Notes: a model not told the origin generated them from the letters alone. 64,000 nt of DNA from Duganella lactea (GCF_009857505.1 NZ_WWCP01000015.1:62001-126000); one strand, 5' to 3'; positions 20,951 through 30,484 are shown, counted from the first letter of the stretch. Made by a program: numbers and translations.

Positions 20951-21646
20951 TTATTCGACAAATTTAACAAATTCCTGGGGCGCCATGCGCTCCGTGCTGA
21001 GAGAGTTTTCGATTTTGCTCAAATCCGCAACACCCAGCGCCATGCCGCACACCACGGTTTCGCCCTCGGGCAGCGCCAGTTGCTCGGCGATGATGCGGTG
21101 ATACTGCGTAAAAGCCGCTTGCGGACAAGTGTCCAGGCCGCGTGCGCGCGCCGCCACCATAATGCTCTGCAAGAACATCCCATAGTCCAGCCACGAACCC
21201 TGCGCCATGACGCGGTCGATGGTGAAAATCAGGCCGACCGGCGCGCCGAAGAACGCATAGTTCTTGCCGTGCTGCGCGGCCATGCCGGCCTTATCCTCGC
21301 GCGTCAAACCCAACAACGCGTACAGATCCCAGCCAACCTTGCGGCGACGGTCGACATACGGCGCGACCCAGGCCAACGGATAGTAGGCGTACTCTTCCTT
21401 GTGCAGCGCGGCCTGCGCCGGATCGTTATGCGCGGCCAGAATCGCTGCGGACAATTGCTGCTTGCGCTCGCCTTGCAGCACATAGACCTTCCATGGCTGC
21501 GTGTTGCTGCCGGACGGCGCCCTGCCCGCCACCCGCAGAATCTGTTCGATATCCTCACGCGCCACCGGCGTCGGCAAATACGCGCGGATGGAGCGGCGCG
21601 AAGTGATGGCGGCGTCAACGGCTTGCTGCTCTACGGAAGAGATCAT
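20951..21646 (-). CDS. nitroreductase-family FMN oxidoreductase
   Basis: 231 residues. The FMN-binding N-terminus SRRSIRAYLPTPV, the APSGSNTQPW loop and C-terminal VCGMALG are typical of NfsB-like nitroreductases. These use NAD(P)H to reduce nitroaromatics, quinones or related compounds; the natural substrate is unknown. It starts 10 bases after the stop of the EamA gene and is likely co-transcribed with it. Confidence 0.92.
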   Translation of the reverse strand: MISSVEQQAVDAAITSRRSIRAYLPTPVAREDIEQILRVAGRAPSGSNTQPWKVYVLQGERKQQLSAAILAAHNDPAQAALHKEEYAYYPLAWVAPYVDRRRKVGWDLYALLGLTREDKAGMAAQHGKNYAFFGAPVGLIFTIDRVMAQGSWLDYGMFLQSIMVAARARGLDTCPQAAFTQYHRIIAEQLALPEGETVVCGMALGVADLSKIENSLSTERMAPQEFVKFVE

Positions 21647-21656
21647 GCGTTCTTGC

Positions 21657-22568
21657 TCACTTTGGTTTCTTGACCACGAATACCACCCCGGTTACCGCCA
21701 GCAACATGCCAGCCATGCCGAGGGCGTTAAAAGCCTCGCCAAACATCAGCCAAGCCATGATAGCGGTAGTCGGCGGCGTCAGATACAGCAAACTGGTGAC
21801 CTGCGTGGCGTCATTTCTGCGGATCAGCGCGAACAACAGGAAAATCGCGCAAATCGACACGCCGAAAATCGCCCACAACATGGCGCCGATAAAGCGCGGC
21901 GTCCACTGCACCGCAGCAAAATCCGGGCCAAGGTTTTCGAAGATGATTGCCAGCGGCAAGACCAGAATGGCCGAGGCGGCAAACTGGATCACCGTGCCCA
22001 CGCGCAGATCGAAGCGCGGGCAATGATGCTTCTGATACAGCGTGCCGCAGGTGATGCTGACCAGCGCCAGCACGCACAGCAGAATCGCCGACAGCGACAG
22101 GCCGACCAATTGAATCTTGGCCGCCACCACCAGCGCCACGCCGCCGATGCCGAAGATCAGGCCCAGCCATTGGCGCGGCAGGACTTTTTCACCGATCAAG
22201 GGCGCGGCGAACGCCGTCAGAATCGGCTGCATGCCCACGATTAGTGCGGACAAGCCCGCCGGCATGCCCTGTTTGATGGCACACCACACGCCGATCAGGT
22301 AGCCGGCCTGCACCAGCAAGCCGGCGACGGCGATATGGCCGATCTGGTTTTTCTCCGGCCAGGGCGCCCGCAGAAGCAGCACCAGCGGCACCAGCACCGC
22401 CAGCACACCGATAAAGCGCAGCAGGATGAAGGTCAGCGGTGGCGCATACGGCAGTCCGAACTTCGCCACGATGAAGCCGCTGCTCCATAACAGCACGAAA
22501 AACATCGGAATCGGCGACAAAAAGCTGGCGTGACGCGGCGCGGAAACGGCGTTGGGGGTGTTGGGCAT
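21657..22568 (-). CDS. EamA/DMT-family transporter
   Basis: 303 residues from the ATG at 22568; a 27-residue upstream extension lacks homology-like character. Ten predicted membrane segments in two EamA repeats, the first beginning FFVLLWSSGFIVAKFGLPYA, the second around GTLYQKHHCPRFDLRVG. Members export amino acids or metabolites; the cargo here is unknown. Its promoter region is shared with the divergent phasin gene over 342 bases. Confidence 0.9.
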   Translation of the reverse strand: MPNTPNAVSAPRHASFLSPIPMFFVLLWSSGFIVAKFGLPYAPPLTFILLRFIGVLAVLVPLVLLLRAPWPEKNQIGHIAVAGLLVQAGYLIGVWCAIKQGMPAGLSALIVGMQPILTAFAAPLIGEKVLPRQWLGLIFGIGGVALVVAAKIQLVGLSLSAILLCVLALVSITCGTLYQKHHCPRFDLRVGTVIQFAASAILVLPLAIIFENLGPDFAAVQWTPRFIGAMLWAIFGVSICAIFLLFALIRRNDATQVTSLLYLTPPTTAIMAWLMFGEAFNALGMAGMLLAVTGVVFVVKKPK

Positions 22569-22910
22569 CGGACTGACTAGTGAACTGAAAGAGAATGGGC
22601 GCCGGATTCGGGGCCAAAACAGCGGTCTTGAGTCTAACACGTCAGACAACTTGTCATCGGCAGACGGTGGTTTTTTCTTTTAACGACGGGGGAAGTTGCA
22701 GTAGGGAATTAGCTAGCATAACTACATCATCGTTCTTTGATGCAACGCACAAAAAATCGCTTGACTTAATTTCTGAGGGGCTTAAAATTGACTCTGTTGC
22801 GTTGCACAATTTGTTGTTCGGTTTGAAACGTCGTTGTTTGTTTCTCACCGACGGTAGAGACACAAGCAGTATTCAGTATTCACTCAACGAACTATTTTCT
22901 GGAGAAATAA
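22569..22910. other. intergenic region between EamA and phasin genes
   Basis: 342 bases without a gene. The right half holds the phasin promoter at 22761-22788 and a roughly 115-base untranslated leader. The leader contains TTGCGTTGCACAATTTG, a TTGC-rich stretch that could bind a PhaR-type repressor, which is an inference only. The left half must carry the EamA promoter; I see no clear consensus there. Confidence 0.5.
22761..22788 (+). promoter_or_regulatory. sigma-70 promoter of the phasin gene
   Basis: TTGACT (-35, 22761-22766) and TAAAAT (-10, 22783-22788) with a 16-base spacer, in an AT-rich stretch, leaving a leader of about 115 bases before the phasin ATG. Confidence 0.65.
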
Positions 22911-23471
22911 ATGTTTTCGATTCCTGAGCAATTTTCCAATGCGACCAAAGCTAACTTTGAAGCCCAGTTCGCGATCTTCTCGACCCTGACCAATAAAGCC
23001 TTCGAAGGCGTGGAGAAATTCGTCGACCTGAACCTGACGGCCGCCAAGGCATCGCTGGAAGAAACTTCGGCCGCCACCAAACAATTGCTGTCGGCAAAAG
23101 ATCCTCAAGAATTCTTCTCGCTGGCTGCGGCTCAGGCTCAACCGAACGCAGAAAAAACCATCGCCTACGGTCGTCATCTGGCCACTATCGCCACCAGCAC
23201 CGGTGCCGAATTCAGCAAAGCCGCTGAAACCCAGATCGCCGAAACCAACCGCAAAGTTATTTCGCTGGTCGATGAAGTGAGCAAAAACGCCCCAGCCGGT
23301 TCGGAAAATGCGGTCGCCCTGTTCAAATCGGCGATTGGCAATGCGAATGCCGGCTACGAGCAATTCACCAAAACCGCCAAGCAAGCTGTTGAATCGTTCG
23401 AAACCAACGTCAGCTCCGCGGTAAATCAATTCAGCGCTGCCGCCGCAAAAGCCGCACCAGCAAAAAAATAA
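22911..23471 (+). CDS. phaP: phasin family protein
   Basis: 186 residues. An amphipathic, alanine-rich helical protein of the phasin family that coats polyhydroxyalkanoate granules. It has the N-terminal [18 protein letters not shown] and the following helical core with no cysteines or signal peptide. GGAGA lies seven bases ahead of the ATG. Codon use is biased and the gene has its own promoter and terminator, in keeping with the high abundance of phasins. A C-terminal [10 protein letters not shown] tail is flexible and basic. Confidence 0.93.
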   Translation: MFSIPEQFSNATKANFEAQFAIFSTLTNKAFEGVEKFVDLNLTAAKASLEETSAATKQLLSAKDPQEFFSLAAAQAQPNAEKTIAYGRHLATIATSTGAEFSKAAETQIAETNRKVISLVDEVSKNAPAGSENAVALFKSAIGNANAGYEQFTKTAKQAVESFETNVSSAVNQFSAAAAKAAPAKK

Positions 23472-23516
23472 ACAAGGATATTCGGCACGGTAGGGTGCCG
23501 ATTCAATGTTGATAAG

Positions 23517-23543
23517 AGCCTCGGTAAATCCGAGGCTTTTTTA
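23517..23543 (+). terminator. rho-independent terminator after the phasin gene
   Basis: Stem AGCCTCGG / CCGAGGCT with a 5-base loop and a TTTTTTATT tail, 46 bases beyond the phasin stop. A second small hairpin (CGGCAC / GTGCCG) lies between it and the stop. Confidence 0.85.
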
Positions 23544-23563
23544 TTCCCAATGCCAACGTCTAA

Positions 23564-23652
23564 AAACCCGGTGTCAGGTCTGACATTCGCACACGGTCTC
23601 AACTGCGTAGCAGTTGAGACCGTGTGCGAATGTCAGACCTGACACCGGGTTT
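23564..23652. repeat. 42-bp perfect inverted repeat (twin palindromic element)
   Basis: Two arms of 42 bases (23564-23605 and 23611-23652) match perfectly with only the 5-base CGTAG between them. Each outer part is the same GTGCGAATGTCAGACCTGACACC unit found once at 7667-7707; the inner part adds GGTCTCAACTG and complement. It sits between the phasin terminator and livF. Transcribed from either side it would form a very stable 42-base-pair hairpin. Confidence 0.92.
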
Positions 23653-23753
23653 ACACACTAGAAAACAGCGCGAATATGCCAATTTATGGCACGACTGGCA
23701 CATTAAAATAGCCGCGCAGCTTGCGCTGGCGGCTTGGTGTGAGGCATCGAGGT

Positions 23754-24476
23754 TTATTCGCCCAGGTAGGCGGCTTTGACGCGGGGATCGTCCAGCATGG
23801 CGCTGGCGGCGCCGGTCATGGTGATGCTGCCGGAGTCCATGACGTAACCGCGGTGCGCGGCTTGCAGCGCCAATTTCGCATTCTGCTCCACCAGCAGGAT
23901 CGTAATCCCTTCTTTTGAAACGTTGCGAATGACTTCGAAAATCTTGTCCACCATAATCGGCGATAAACCCATCGATGGTTCATCCAGCAATAATAACTTT
24001 GGATGCGACATTAATGCGCGTGCCATTGCCAGCATTTGTTGTTCACCACCGGATAAAGTTCCCGCCAATTGCTGGGCACGCTCTTTTAAACGGGGAAATA
24101 CGTCAAACCATTTTGCAATATCCGACTCAATACCGGCTTTATCATTGCGCGTATAAGCCCCCATCATCAGATTTTCAACAATCGACATCCGGGTAAATAC
24201 GCCACGGCCTTCCGGCACCATCGCCAGTTTCTTTTCAACCAGATGAAAGGATTTACTACCTTTCAGCGATTCACCTTGATAAGTAATCGTGCCTTCGACT
24301 TTGCACGGCGGTAGCGTGCCGGTAATGGCTTTCAGCGTCGTGGTTTTGCCGGCGCCATTGGCGCCGATTAACGCGATTAATTCGCCTTGATTTACTTCGA
24401 GGTCGATACCCTTGACGGCTTTAATGCCGCCGTATGCGACTTTCAGTCCCGATACTTTTAGAACGCTGTCGCTCAT
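23754..24476 (-). CDS. livF: branched-chain amino acid ABC transporter ATP-binding protein LivF
   Basis: 240 residues. Walker A GANGAGKTTT, signature LSGGEQQMLAMARAL, Walker B LLLLDEPSMGLSP. Last gene of livHMGF, its ATG overlapping the livG stop by one base (TAATG). The 5' two thirds of the gene is visibly more AT-rich in third codon positions than livG, livM and livH, an abrupt change with no change in protein family. Confidence 0.94.
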   Translation of the reverse strand: MSDSVLKVSGLKVAYGGIKAVKGIDLEVNQGELIALIGANGAGKTTTLKAITGTLPPCKVEGTITYQGESLKGSKSFHLVEKKLAMVPEGRGVFTRMSIVENLMMGAYTRNDKAGIESDIAKWFDVFPRLKERAQQLAGTLSGGEQQMLAMARALMSHPKLLLLDEPSMGLSPIMVDKIFEVIRNVSKEGITILLVEQNAKLALQAAHRGYVMDSGSITMTGAASAMLDDPRVKAAYLGE

Positions 24477-25246
24477 TAGTGCGATCCTCCCAGGTAGGCG
24501 TCAATCACCGCCTGATTACTTTGTATCTCCGCCGGCAGACCTTCGGCAATCGGCTTGCCGTATTCCAGCACCATCAGCCGGTCGCACAAGCTCATCATCA
24601 TCTTGACATCGTGTTCAATTAACAACACCGTCTTACCCTGTTCTTTGATCTTGATCAACAGTTCGCGCAGCGCCAGTTTTTCGGTGGCGTTCATGCCGGC
24701 CGCCGGTTCGTCCAGCGCCAGCAGTTGCGGATCGGTCGCCAGCGCGCGGGCGATTTCCAGACGGCGCTGGTCGCCGTAGGACAGGAATTTGGACGTGCGG
24801 CTGGCGAACTGGCCAATGCCAACGAAGTCGAGCAGCTCCTGCGCGCGCTGGCGAATGGCCGCCTCTTCTTCGCGCGCCGCCTTGTGACGGAAGATGGCGC
24901 CAAACACGCCCTGCTTCGAGCGCACGTGGCGGCCCACCATGACGTTTTCCAGCGCCGTCATCTCGCCGAACAGGCGGATGTTCTGGAACGTCCGGGCGAT
25001 GCCCGCCTTGGCCACCTCATGCGGCGCCGACGGCGAGTACGGCTTGCCGGCCAGCTCGAAGGTGCCGGTATCCGGCTGGTACAGTCCGGTGATCACATTG
25101 AAGAACGTCGTTTTACCGGCGCCATTGGGGCCGATCAGGCCGTAAATCTGGCCTTGCATGATTTTGATGCCAACATCGGTCAGCGCCTGCAAGCCGCCGA
25201 AACGCTTGTTGACGCCGGCGATCTGGAGAATTACCTGTTCAGTCAT
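24476..25246 (-). CDS. livG: branched-chain amino acid ABC transporter ATP-binding protein LivG
   Basis: 256 residues. Walker A GPNGAGKTTFFNVITG, signature region LSYGDQRRLEIARAL, Walker B LLALDEPAAGMN, and the LivG-type C-terminal extension. Partner of LivF in the heterodimeric ATPase. It follows livM after 12 bases. Confidence 0.95.
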   Translation of the reverse strand: MTEQVILQIAGVNKRFGGLQALTDVGIKIMQGQIYGLIGPNGAGKTTFFNVITGLYQPDTGTFELAGKPYSPSAPHEVAKAGIARTFQNIRLFGEMTALENVMVGRHVRSKQGVFGAIFRHKAAREEEAAIRQRAQELLDFVGIGQFASRTSKFLSYGDQRRLEIARALATDPQLLALDEPAAGMNATEKLALRELLIKIKEQGKTVLLIEHDVKMMMSLCDRLMVLEYGKPIAEGLPAEIQSNQAVIDAYLGGSH

Positions 25247-25258
25247 AGTGCCTTTTCC

Positions 25259-26476
25259 TCACGCCGCCATCACGCCAGTCGATTGATTCTTGCCGTCGGA
25301 ATCGCCATCCGGACGATCCTCATGCTTGGGCGCGGGCCACAAACCGGCTGGACGGTTCAGCATGATCAGCACCATGGCCAGGCCGTACAGCAACTGGCGC
25401 AACACTTCCGCCTCGATCAGCACGTGGCCGAACAGCTTTTCCTGCAACGGCTCCACCACGTGCCGCAGCACCTCGGGCAAGGCCGCCAGCAGCGCGCCGC
25501 CCATGATGACGCCGGGAATGTGGCCTATGCCGCCCAGCACCACCATCGCCAGCACCGCGATCGACTCGGTCAGCGAGAACGACTCTGGCGACACAAAGCC
25601 CTGGAACGAGCCGAACATGGCGCCGGCCACGCCGCCGAACGAGGCGCCCATCGAGAACGCCAGCAGCTTGACGTTGCGGGTGTTGATGCCCATCGCCTTG
25701 GCGGCGATCTCATCTTCGCGGATCGCCACCCAGGCACGGCCCAGGCGCGAGTGTTGCAGGCGCGAGGTGACAAACACCACCGCCACGCACAGCAGCAAGA
25801 ACAGGAAGTAGTAGGCGTTGACCGAGGGCATGCCGTAGCCGCCGATAAACACGGTGGCGCGCGAACCGGCCTCCCCCGACAGATTGACGCCGAACACACG
25901 GATCGGGTCGATCATATTGATGCCCTGCGGACCGTTGGTGAAGTTGATCGGCTCGTTCAGGTTGTTCATGAAGATACGGATGATCTCGCCGAAGCCCAGC
26001 GTCACGATCGCCAGATAGTCGCCGCGCAGCTTCAGCGTCGGCGCGCCGAGCACCGCGCCACACAGCGCGGCCACGGCCGCCGCCAGCGGCACGATCACCC
26101 ACACCGACAGGTGAATGCCGTTCTGCTGGATCTCCGGTCCCAGCAAGGCAACCAGCGTCTCGCCCAGCGCCGGATACTGGTAAATGACCGATTCCAGCAA
26201 CGCGGCGAACTGCGGCGACGCCAGCAACCCGGCCAGGTAGGCGCCCACCGCGTAAAACGCGATATAACCGAGGTCCAATAGGCCGGCGAAGCCGACCACA
26301 ATGTTCAGGCCCAGCGCCAGCATGATGTACAGCAGCGCCATGTCGGCGATGCGCACCCACGAGTTGCCGTAGTTCTGCGCAAAGAACGGGAAGGCCAGCA
26401 ACAGCACCGTCAGCAGAGCCATGCTGACGTAGGCCTGGCGCGGATGGCGCTTGAAATCGAAACTCATCAAAGTCAT
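25259..26476 (-). CDS. livM: branched-chain amino acid ABC transporter permease LivM
   Basis: 405 residues, longer than many LivM proteins. About nine membrane helices, the motif ALGLNIVVGFAGLLDLGYIAFYAVGAY near residues 55-80 (family hallmark), and the ATPase-contact segment WVAIREDEIAAKAMGIN. A C-terminal cytosolic tail of about 30 polar residues ends the protein. An internal start nine bases later is possible. Confidence 0.94.
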   Translation of the reverse strand: MTLMSFDFKRHPRQAYVSMALLTVLLLAFPFFAQNYGNSWVRIADMALLYIMLALGLNIVVGFAGLLDLGYIAFYAVGAYLAGLLASPQFAALLESVIYQYPALGETLVALLGPEIQQNGIHLSVWVIVPLAAAVAALCGAVLGAPTLKLRGDYLAIVTLGFGEIIRIFMNNLNEPINFTNGPQGINMIDPIRVFGVNLSGEAGSRATVFIGGYGMPSVNAYYFLFLLLCVAVVFVTSRLQHSRLGRAWVAIREDEIAAKAMGINTRNVKLLAFSMGASFGGVAGAMFGSFQGFVSPESFSLTESIAVLAMVVLGGIGHIPGVIMGGALLAALPEVLRHVVEPLQEKLFGHVLIEAEVLRQLLYGLAMVLIMLNRPAGLWPAPKHEDRPDGDSDGKNQSTGVMAA

Positions 26477-26488
26477 GGTCGCCGCTCC

Positions 26489-27418
26489 TTACGCCCGGTC
26501 CGCCACGCGCTCGCCCATGATGCCGGACGGACGCACCGTCAGCACCAGGATCAGCACCACAAACGCGAAGATGTCCTGGTAGTGGCTGCCGAGGAAGCCG
26601 CCGGTCAGGTCGCCGATGTAGCCGGCGCCGAGGCTCTCAATAATGCCCAGCGCGATGCCGCCGATCATGGCGCCATAAATATTGCCGATGCCGCCCAGCA
26701 CCGCTGCGCAGAACGCTTTCAGTCCGGGCAGGAAGCCCATCGAGAACTGGATCGACGCGTAGTTGGCGCCCCACATCACACCGGCCACCGCCGCCAGCGC
26801 CGCGCCCAGCGCGAAGGTGGCGATGATGACCTTGTTCGAGTCCACGCCCATCAGGCCGGCGACGCGCGGATTTTCCGCCGTCGCGCGCATGGCGCGGCCC
26901 ATCTTGGTTTTTTCCACCAGTAGCACCAGGCCGGCCATCGACACCAGCGCCAGCGCCAGCAGCAGGATCTGCGTCGGCGTGATGACCGCGCCGCCGATCA
27001 GGATCGGATCGGTCGGCAGCATCTGCGGGAACGGCAGCGGGTTGCGGCCCCAGATCATCATCGCGAAGGTGTTCAGCAGGGTCGAGACGCCGATCGCGGT
27101 GATCAGCGGCGCCAGCCGCGGCGCATTGCGCAGGCGGCGATACGCCACGCGTTCAATGATGATGTTGACGATCATGCACACCGGAATCGCGCCACCGATA
27201 GCGATCGCCAGCTTGATCGGGCCGGCCAGTTCGGGAAAATGGGTGTTGAGAATGTTCAGAATGGTCAGCCCGGTCATGGCGCCGATCATCAGCACGTCGC
27301 CGTGGGCGAAGTTGATCAGGTTGAGAACGCCGTACACCATGGTGTAGCCCAGCGCGACCAGGGCGTACATGCTGCCCAGCACCAGTCCGTTTATGATTTG
27401 TTGGATAAAAGTATCCAT
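26489..27418 (-). CDS. livH: branched-chain amino acid ABC transporter permease LivH
   Basis: 309 residues, eight or so helices, with the LivH hallmark GSMYALVALGYTMVYGVLNL near the N-terminus and the ATPase-contact RAMRATAENPRVAGLMG. First gene of the operon. The periplasmic binding protein (LivJ/LivK type) normally found with these genes is not in the window, so specificity for branched-chain amino acids is inferred from the membrane and ATPase subunits only. Confidence 0.94.
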   Translation of the reverse strand: MDTFIQQIINGLVLGSMYALVALGYTMVYGVLNLINFAHGDVLMIGAMTGLTILNILNTHFPELAGPIKLAIAIGGAIPVCMIVNIIIERVAYRRLRNAPRLAPLITAIGVSTLLNTFAMMIWGRNPLPFPQMLPTDPILIGGAVITPTQILLLALALVSMAGLVLLVEKTKMGRAMRATAENPRVAGLMGVDSNKVIIATFALGAALAAVAGVMWGANYASIQFSMGFLPGLKAFCAAVLGGIGNIYGAMIGGIALGIIESLGAGYIGDLTGGFLGSHYQDIFAFVVLILVLTVRPSGIMGERVADRA

Positions 27419-27543
27419 GCTTTGCCTTTACTTTGTTATGCGTGGTCATGTAACAAAAACGGCACCCGGGTGTCCCCGTAGTGCCGCCGTTGACTACACA
27501 ATCGCGATGCAAGTTTCATGCCTGATCGGTGCTTCCATCATTC

Positions 27544-27559
27544 CGGCTCATGTGAGCCG
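27544..27559. promoter_or_regulatory. palindrome upstream of livH
   Basis: CGGCTCA-TG-TGAGCCG is a perfect 7-base inverted repeat 126 bases ahead of the livH start, in the 248-base gap between ispH and livH. It is an operator-like candidate. No T-run follows, so it is not a clear terminator for ispH. Confidence 0.4.
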
Positions 27560-27666
27560 AAACGACAACCTTTAGAACGAGGCAAATAATAACGAACATC
27601 CCGAAAAACTAATGCCGGAATAACGCTCACGACGCTGAATTATATTCCGCGCCCAAGGCAAATAGC

Positions 27667-28635
27667 TTAGATCGCGCCCCCGTTTGGTGCGGAATTTTTC
27701 GGTCCGCCGTCCAGCCCTTTCGGCAGCGGGAACGTGACATGCTCCTCCACGCCGTCCAGCGGCCGCACGCTGCGCACGCCCAGTTCCTTGAGGCGGTCGA
27801 TAACGGCCTGTACCAGCACTTCCGGCGCCGACGCGCCGGCGGTGACGCCGACGCGCAGCTTGCCCTCCAGCCATTCCGGCTGGATCTGCGTGGCGTTGTC
27901 GACCATGAAGGCCGGCGTGCCCTTCTTCTCCGCCACTTCGCGCAGGCGGTTGGAGTTGGAGCTGTTCGGACTGCCGACCACGATCACCACCTCCACTTGC
28001 GGCGCCATGAACTTCACAGCTTCCTGGCGGTTGGTGGTGGCGTAGCAGATATCGCCCTTCTTCGGTTCGATGATGGCCGGATACCTGGCCTTCAGCGCGG
28101 CGATGATGTCGGCGGTGTCATCGACCGACAGCGTGGTCTGCGACACATAGGCCAACTGATCCGGCTTGGTGACCTGCAGCGTGGCCACGTCCTCCACGGT
28201 TTCCACCAGATACATGCCTTCGTCGGTCTGGCCCATGGTGCCTTCAACTTCCGGATGGCCGTCGTGGCCGATCATGACGATCTCGCAGCCCTGCTTGCGC
28301 ATCTTGGCCACTTCCACGTGCACCTTGGTGACCAGCGGACAGGTGGCGTCGAAGATGCTGAAGCCACGCGCGTCGGCTTCGGCGCGCACCGCCTTGGACA
28401 CGCCGTGCGCCGAAAACACCAGCGTATTGCCCGGCGGGACTTCGCTCAACTCTTCGATAAAGATCGCGCCCTTGGCGCGCAGGTCCGCCACCACATAGGC
28501 GTTGTGGACGATTTCGTGACGCACATAAATCGGCGCGCCAAACTGCTGCAACGCGCGCTCGACGATTTCAATGGCGCGGTCAACGCCGGCGCAAAAGCCG
28601 CGCGGCTGGGCCAACAGAAGTTCTTTATCGCTCAT
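27667..28635 (-). CDS. ispH: 4-hydroxy-3-methylbut-2-enyl diphosphate reductase
   Basis: 322 residues. The last enzyme of the MEP isoprenoid pathway, a 4Fe-4S protein making IPP and DMAPP. The three cluster cysteines are in [26 protein letters not shown] and [10 protein letters not shown], and the substrate loop [11 protein letters not shown] is intact. It lies 7 bases after the FKBP isomerase gene and is probably co-transcribed with it, an arrangement also common in other proteobacteria. Confidence 0.96.
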   Translation of the reverse strand: MSDKELLLAQPRGFCAGVDRAIEIVERALQQFGAPIYVRHEIVHNAYVVADLRAKGAIFIEELSEVPPGNTLVFSAHGVSKAVRAEADARGFSIFDATCPLVTKVHVEVAKMRKQGCEIVMIGHDGHPEVEGTMGQTDEGMYLVETVEDVATLQVTKPDQLAYVSQTTLSVDDTADIIAALKARYPAIIEPKKGDICYATTNRQEAVKFMAPQVEVVIVVGSPNSSNSNRLREVAEKKGTPAFMVDNATQIQPEWLEGKLRVGVTAGASAPEVLVQAVIDRLKELGVRSVRPLDGVEEHVTFPLPKGLDGGPKNSAPNGGAI

Positions 28636-28642
28636 GCCATCC

Positions 28643-29095
28643 TCACAGCACCGAAATCAGTTGAACCTCGAACTTCAACGGCTGCCCGGCCAGCGGGTGG
28701 TTGAAGTCGAACAGGCAGGTTTCATCGCCCAGCTCGCGCAGGATGCCGGCGAAGCGGCCACCACCCGGCGCGGCGAAATCCACCAGGTCGCCGATCTTGT
28801 AGTCGGCGTCCGGCGCCGAGTTCTGATCCAGCGTCGCGCGGCTGACTTCGCGGATCAGCTCGGGATTGCGCGGGCCGAAGCCGACGCCCGGTTCCAGGTC
28901 AAAGGTCTGGTGCGTGCCTTCCGGCAGGCCGATCAGCAATTCCTCCAGCACCGGCGCCAACTGGCCCTGGCCCATCAGCAGCGTGGCGGGAGTGGCGCCA
29001 AAGGTGGTGACAATATCGTTGCCATCCAGCGAGGCCAGACGGTAATTCAGGGTGAGATACGACGACGCGGTGACAACAGGTTGCTCGTTGGACAT
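28643..29095 (-). CDS. FKBP-type peptidyl-prolyl isomerase (FkpB/SlpA-like)
   Basis: 150 residues, cytosolic. The FKBP fold with inserted flap resembles SlpA/SlyD proteins: [29 protein letters not shown] and [17 protein letters not shown]. No SlyD-style histidine-rich tail. Proline isomerase or chaperone activity is inferred. It directly precedes ispH, the usual partner of fkpB, and diverges from radC. Confidence 0.9.
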   Translation of the reverse strand: MSNEQPVVTASSYLTLNYRLASLDGNDIVTTFGATPATLLMGQGQLAPVLEELLIGLPEGTHQTFDLEPGVGFGPRNPELIREVSRATLDQNSAPDADYKIGDLVDFAAPGGGRFAGILRELGDETCLFDFNHPLAGQPLKFEVQLISVL

Positions 29096-29207
29096 GACTT
29101 AAGCTTTGTTAGACAGAGAAAGGCCATATTGTAAGCCACCTTTGATGCTGCTCGCCTTCTGCGGCCACCGCTCATGCAAAGTAATGACTGATTTCGGGAG
29201 GTCCAAC

Positions 29208-29882
29208 ATGGCGATCGTCGACTGGCCGCAAGAAAAACGCCCGCGCGAGCGGCTGATACGCGAAGGCGCGCAGGCGCTGTCCGATGCCGAACTGCTGGCG
29301 ATCTTCCTGCGCGTCGGCGTGGCCGGCAAGGACGCGGTCCAGCTGGGACAGCAGATGATGCGCCATTTTGGCTCGCTGCAGCGACTATTCGGCGCCACGC
29401 TGCCCGAGTTCGCCGCGCTGCACGGGCTGGGCCCAGCCAAGTTCGCGCAATTGCAGGCGGTGATGGAGCTGGCGCGGCGGGCGATTCTGGAAGAAATCAG
29501 CGCCGGCGCCACGCTCGGCTCGCCGCCCGCGGTCAAGGAGTACCTGCGCACCACCTTTGCCGGCAAGCCCTTCGAATCGTTCCATGTGCTGTTTCTGGAC
29601 GTGAAGAACCGCCTGATCGATGCCAAGGAAATGTTCCGCGGCACGCTGACGCACACGGCCGTGTATCCGCGCGAGGTGGTCAAAGAAGCGCTGGCGCGCA
29701 ACGCCGCCAGCGTCATGCTGGCCCACAACCACCCGTGCGGCACGCCCGATCCCAGCGAGTCCGACCTGCTGCTGACGCGCGCGCTGATGCAGGCGCTGGC
29801 GCTGGTCGATATCCGCATCCTCGACCACTTTGTGGTCGCCGGACATCAGGTGCACTCGTTTGCCGAGCACGGCCAGCTCTAG
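29208..29882 (+). CDS. radC: RadC family JAB-domain protein
   Basis: 224 residues from the ATG at 29208, preceded by GGGAGGT; a longer upstream frame is not supported. A helix-hairpin-helix N-terminus ([30 protein letters not shown]) precedes a JAB/MPN domain with the metal motif [14 protein letters not shown] near residue 170. Despite its name the family's role is unclear; it is not established as a recombination gene. It lies in the common betaproteobacterial order radC-rpmB-rpmG. Confidence 0.94.
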   Translation: MAIVDWPQEKRPRERLIREGAQALSDAELLAIFLRVGVAGKDAVQLGQQMMRHFGSLQRLFGATLPEFAALHGLGPAKFAQLQAVMELARRAILEEISAGATLGSPPAVKEYLRTTFAGKPFESFHVLFLDVKNRLIDAKEMFRGTLTHTAVYPREVVKEALARNAASVMLAHNHPCGTPDPSESDLLLTRALMQALALVDIRILDHFVVAGHQVHSFAEHGQL

Positions 29883-29973
29883 GTTTACCCCTATGCGCTC
29901 AAGGGTTTACGAGCGAATCCATAATTGTTAAATTTTTCCACGCACCTAAGACACCATTGTTTTTCGTAAGTGA

Positions 29974-30002
29974 TTGAAAAAGCTGATTTTTTTCGATATA
30001 CT
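29974..30002 (+). promoter_or_regulatory. sigma-70 promoter of rpmB-rpmG
   Basis: TTGAAA (29974-29979) and TATACT (29997-30002) separated by 17 bases in a T-rich stretch, 42 bases ahead of the rpmB start. The TAAGGAG binding site follows. Confidence 0.8.
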
Positions 30003-30043
30003 CTTGTTTTTCCAATTTTGGAATGTCTTTTAAGGAGTGCGTT

Positions 30044-30280
30044 ATGGCACGTGTTTGCCAAGTTACTGGGAAGAAGCCGATGGTCGGCAACAATGTTTCC
30101 CACGCAAACAACAAAACCAAACGTCGTTTCCTGCCTAACCTGCAGAACCGTCGTATTTTTGTTGAATCTGAAAACCGCTGGGTCTCCCTGCGTCTGTCCA
30201 ACGCTGGTCTGCGCGTAATCGACAAGGTCGGCATCGATGCCGTTCTGGCCGACATGCGCGCCCGTGGCGAAAAAGTCTAA
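30044..30280 (+). CDS. rpmB: 50S ribosomal protein L28
   Basis: 78 residues. Start [17 protein letters not shown] and [12 protein letters not shown] are L28 signatures. TAAGGAG precedes the ATG at 30044; a short upstream in-frame ATG is not needed. Encoded with L33 as a two-gene operon 16 bases apart. Confidence 0.97.
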   Translation: MARVCQVTGKKPMVGNNVSHANNKTKRRFLPNLQNRRIFVESENRWVSLRLSNAGLRVIDKVGIDAVLADMRARGEKV

Positions 30281-30296
30281 TTAGGGAGCTATCACC

Positions 30297-30464
30297 ATGG
30301 CAAAAACTGGCCGCGACAAAATCAAGCTGGAATCGACCGCAGGTACGGGTCACTTCTACACCACCACCAAAAACAAGCGCACGATGCCTGCTAAAATGGA
30401 GATCACCAAGTTTGATCCTAAAGCACGCAAGCACGTGATCTACAAAGAAACCAAGATCAAGTAA
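30297..30464 (+). CDS. rpmG: 50S ribosomal protein L33
   Basis: 55 residues, too short for a 60-residue ORF cut-off. It reads [20 protein letters not shown], followed by [20 protein letters not shown] and a basic C-terminus. It lacks the CxxC pairs of zinc-type L33, so it is the zinc-independent form. A GGGAG site precedes it. Confidence 0.96.
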   Translation: MAKTGRDKIKLESTAGTGHFYTTTKNKRTMPAKMEITKFDPKARKHVIYKETKIK

Positions 30465-30484
30465 TCGATCTTCGCTTCTCATGA

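Noticed and set aside
23564..23652. CRISPR-like array
   Set aside because: Only one inverted pair, no direct repeats with spacers and no cas genes.
24725..26281. 518-residue plus-strand frame across livG and livM
   Set aside because: Composition is of the shadow type and the liv genes are fully supported.
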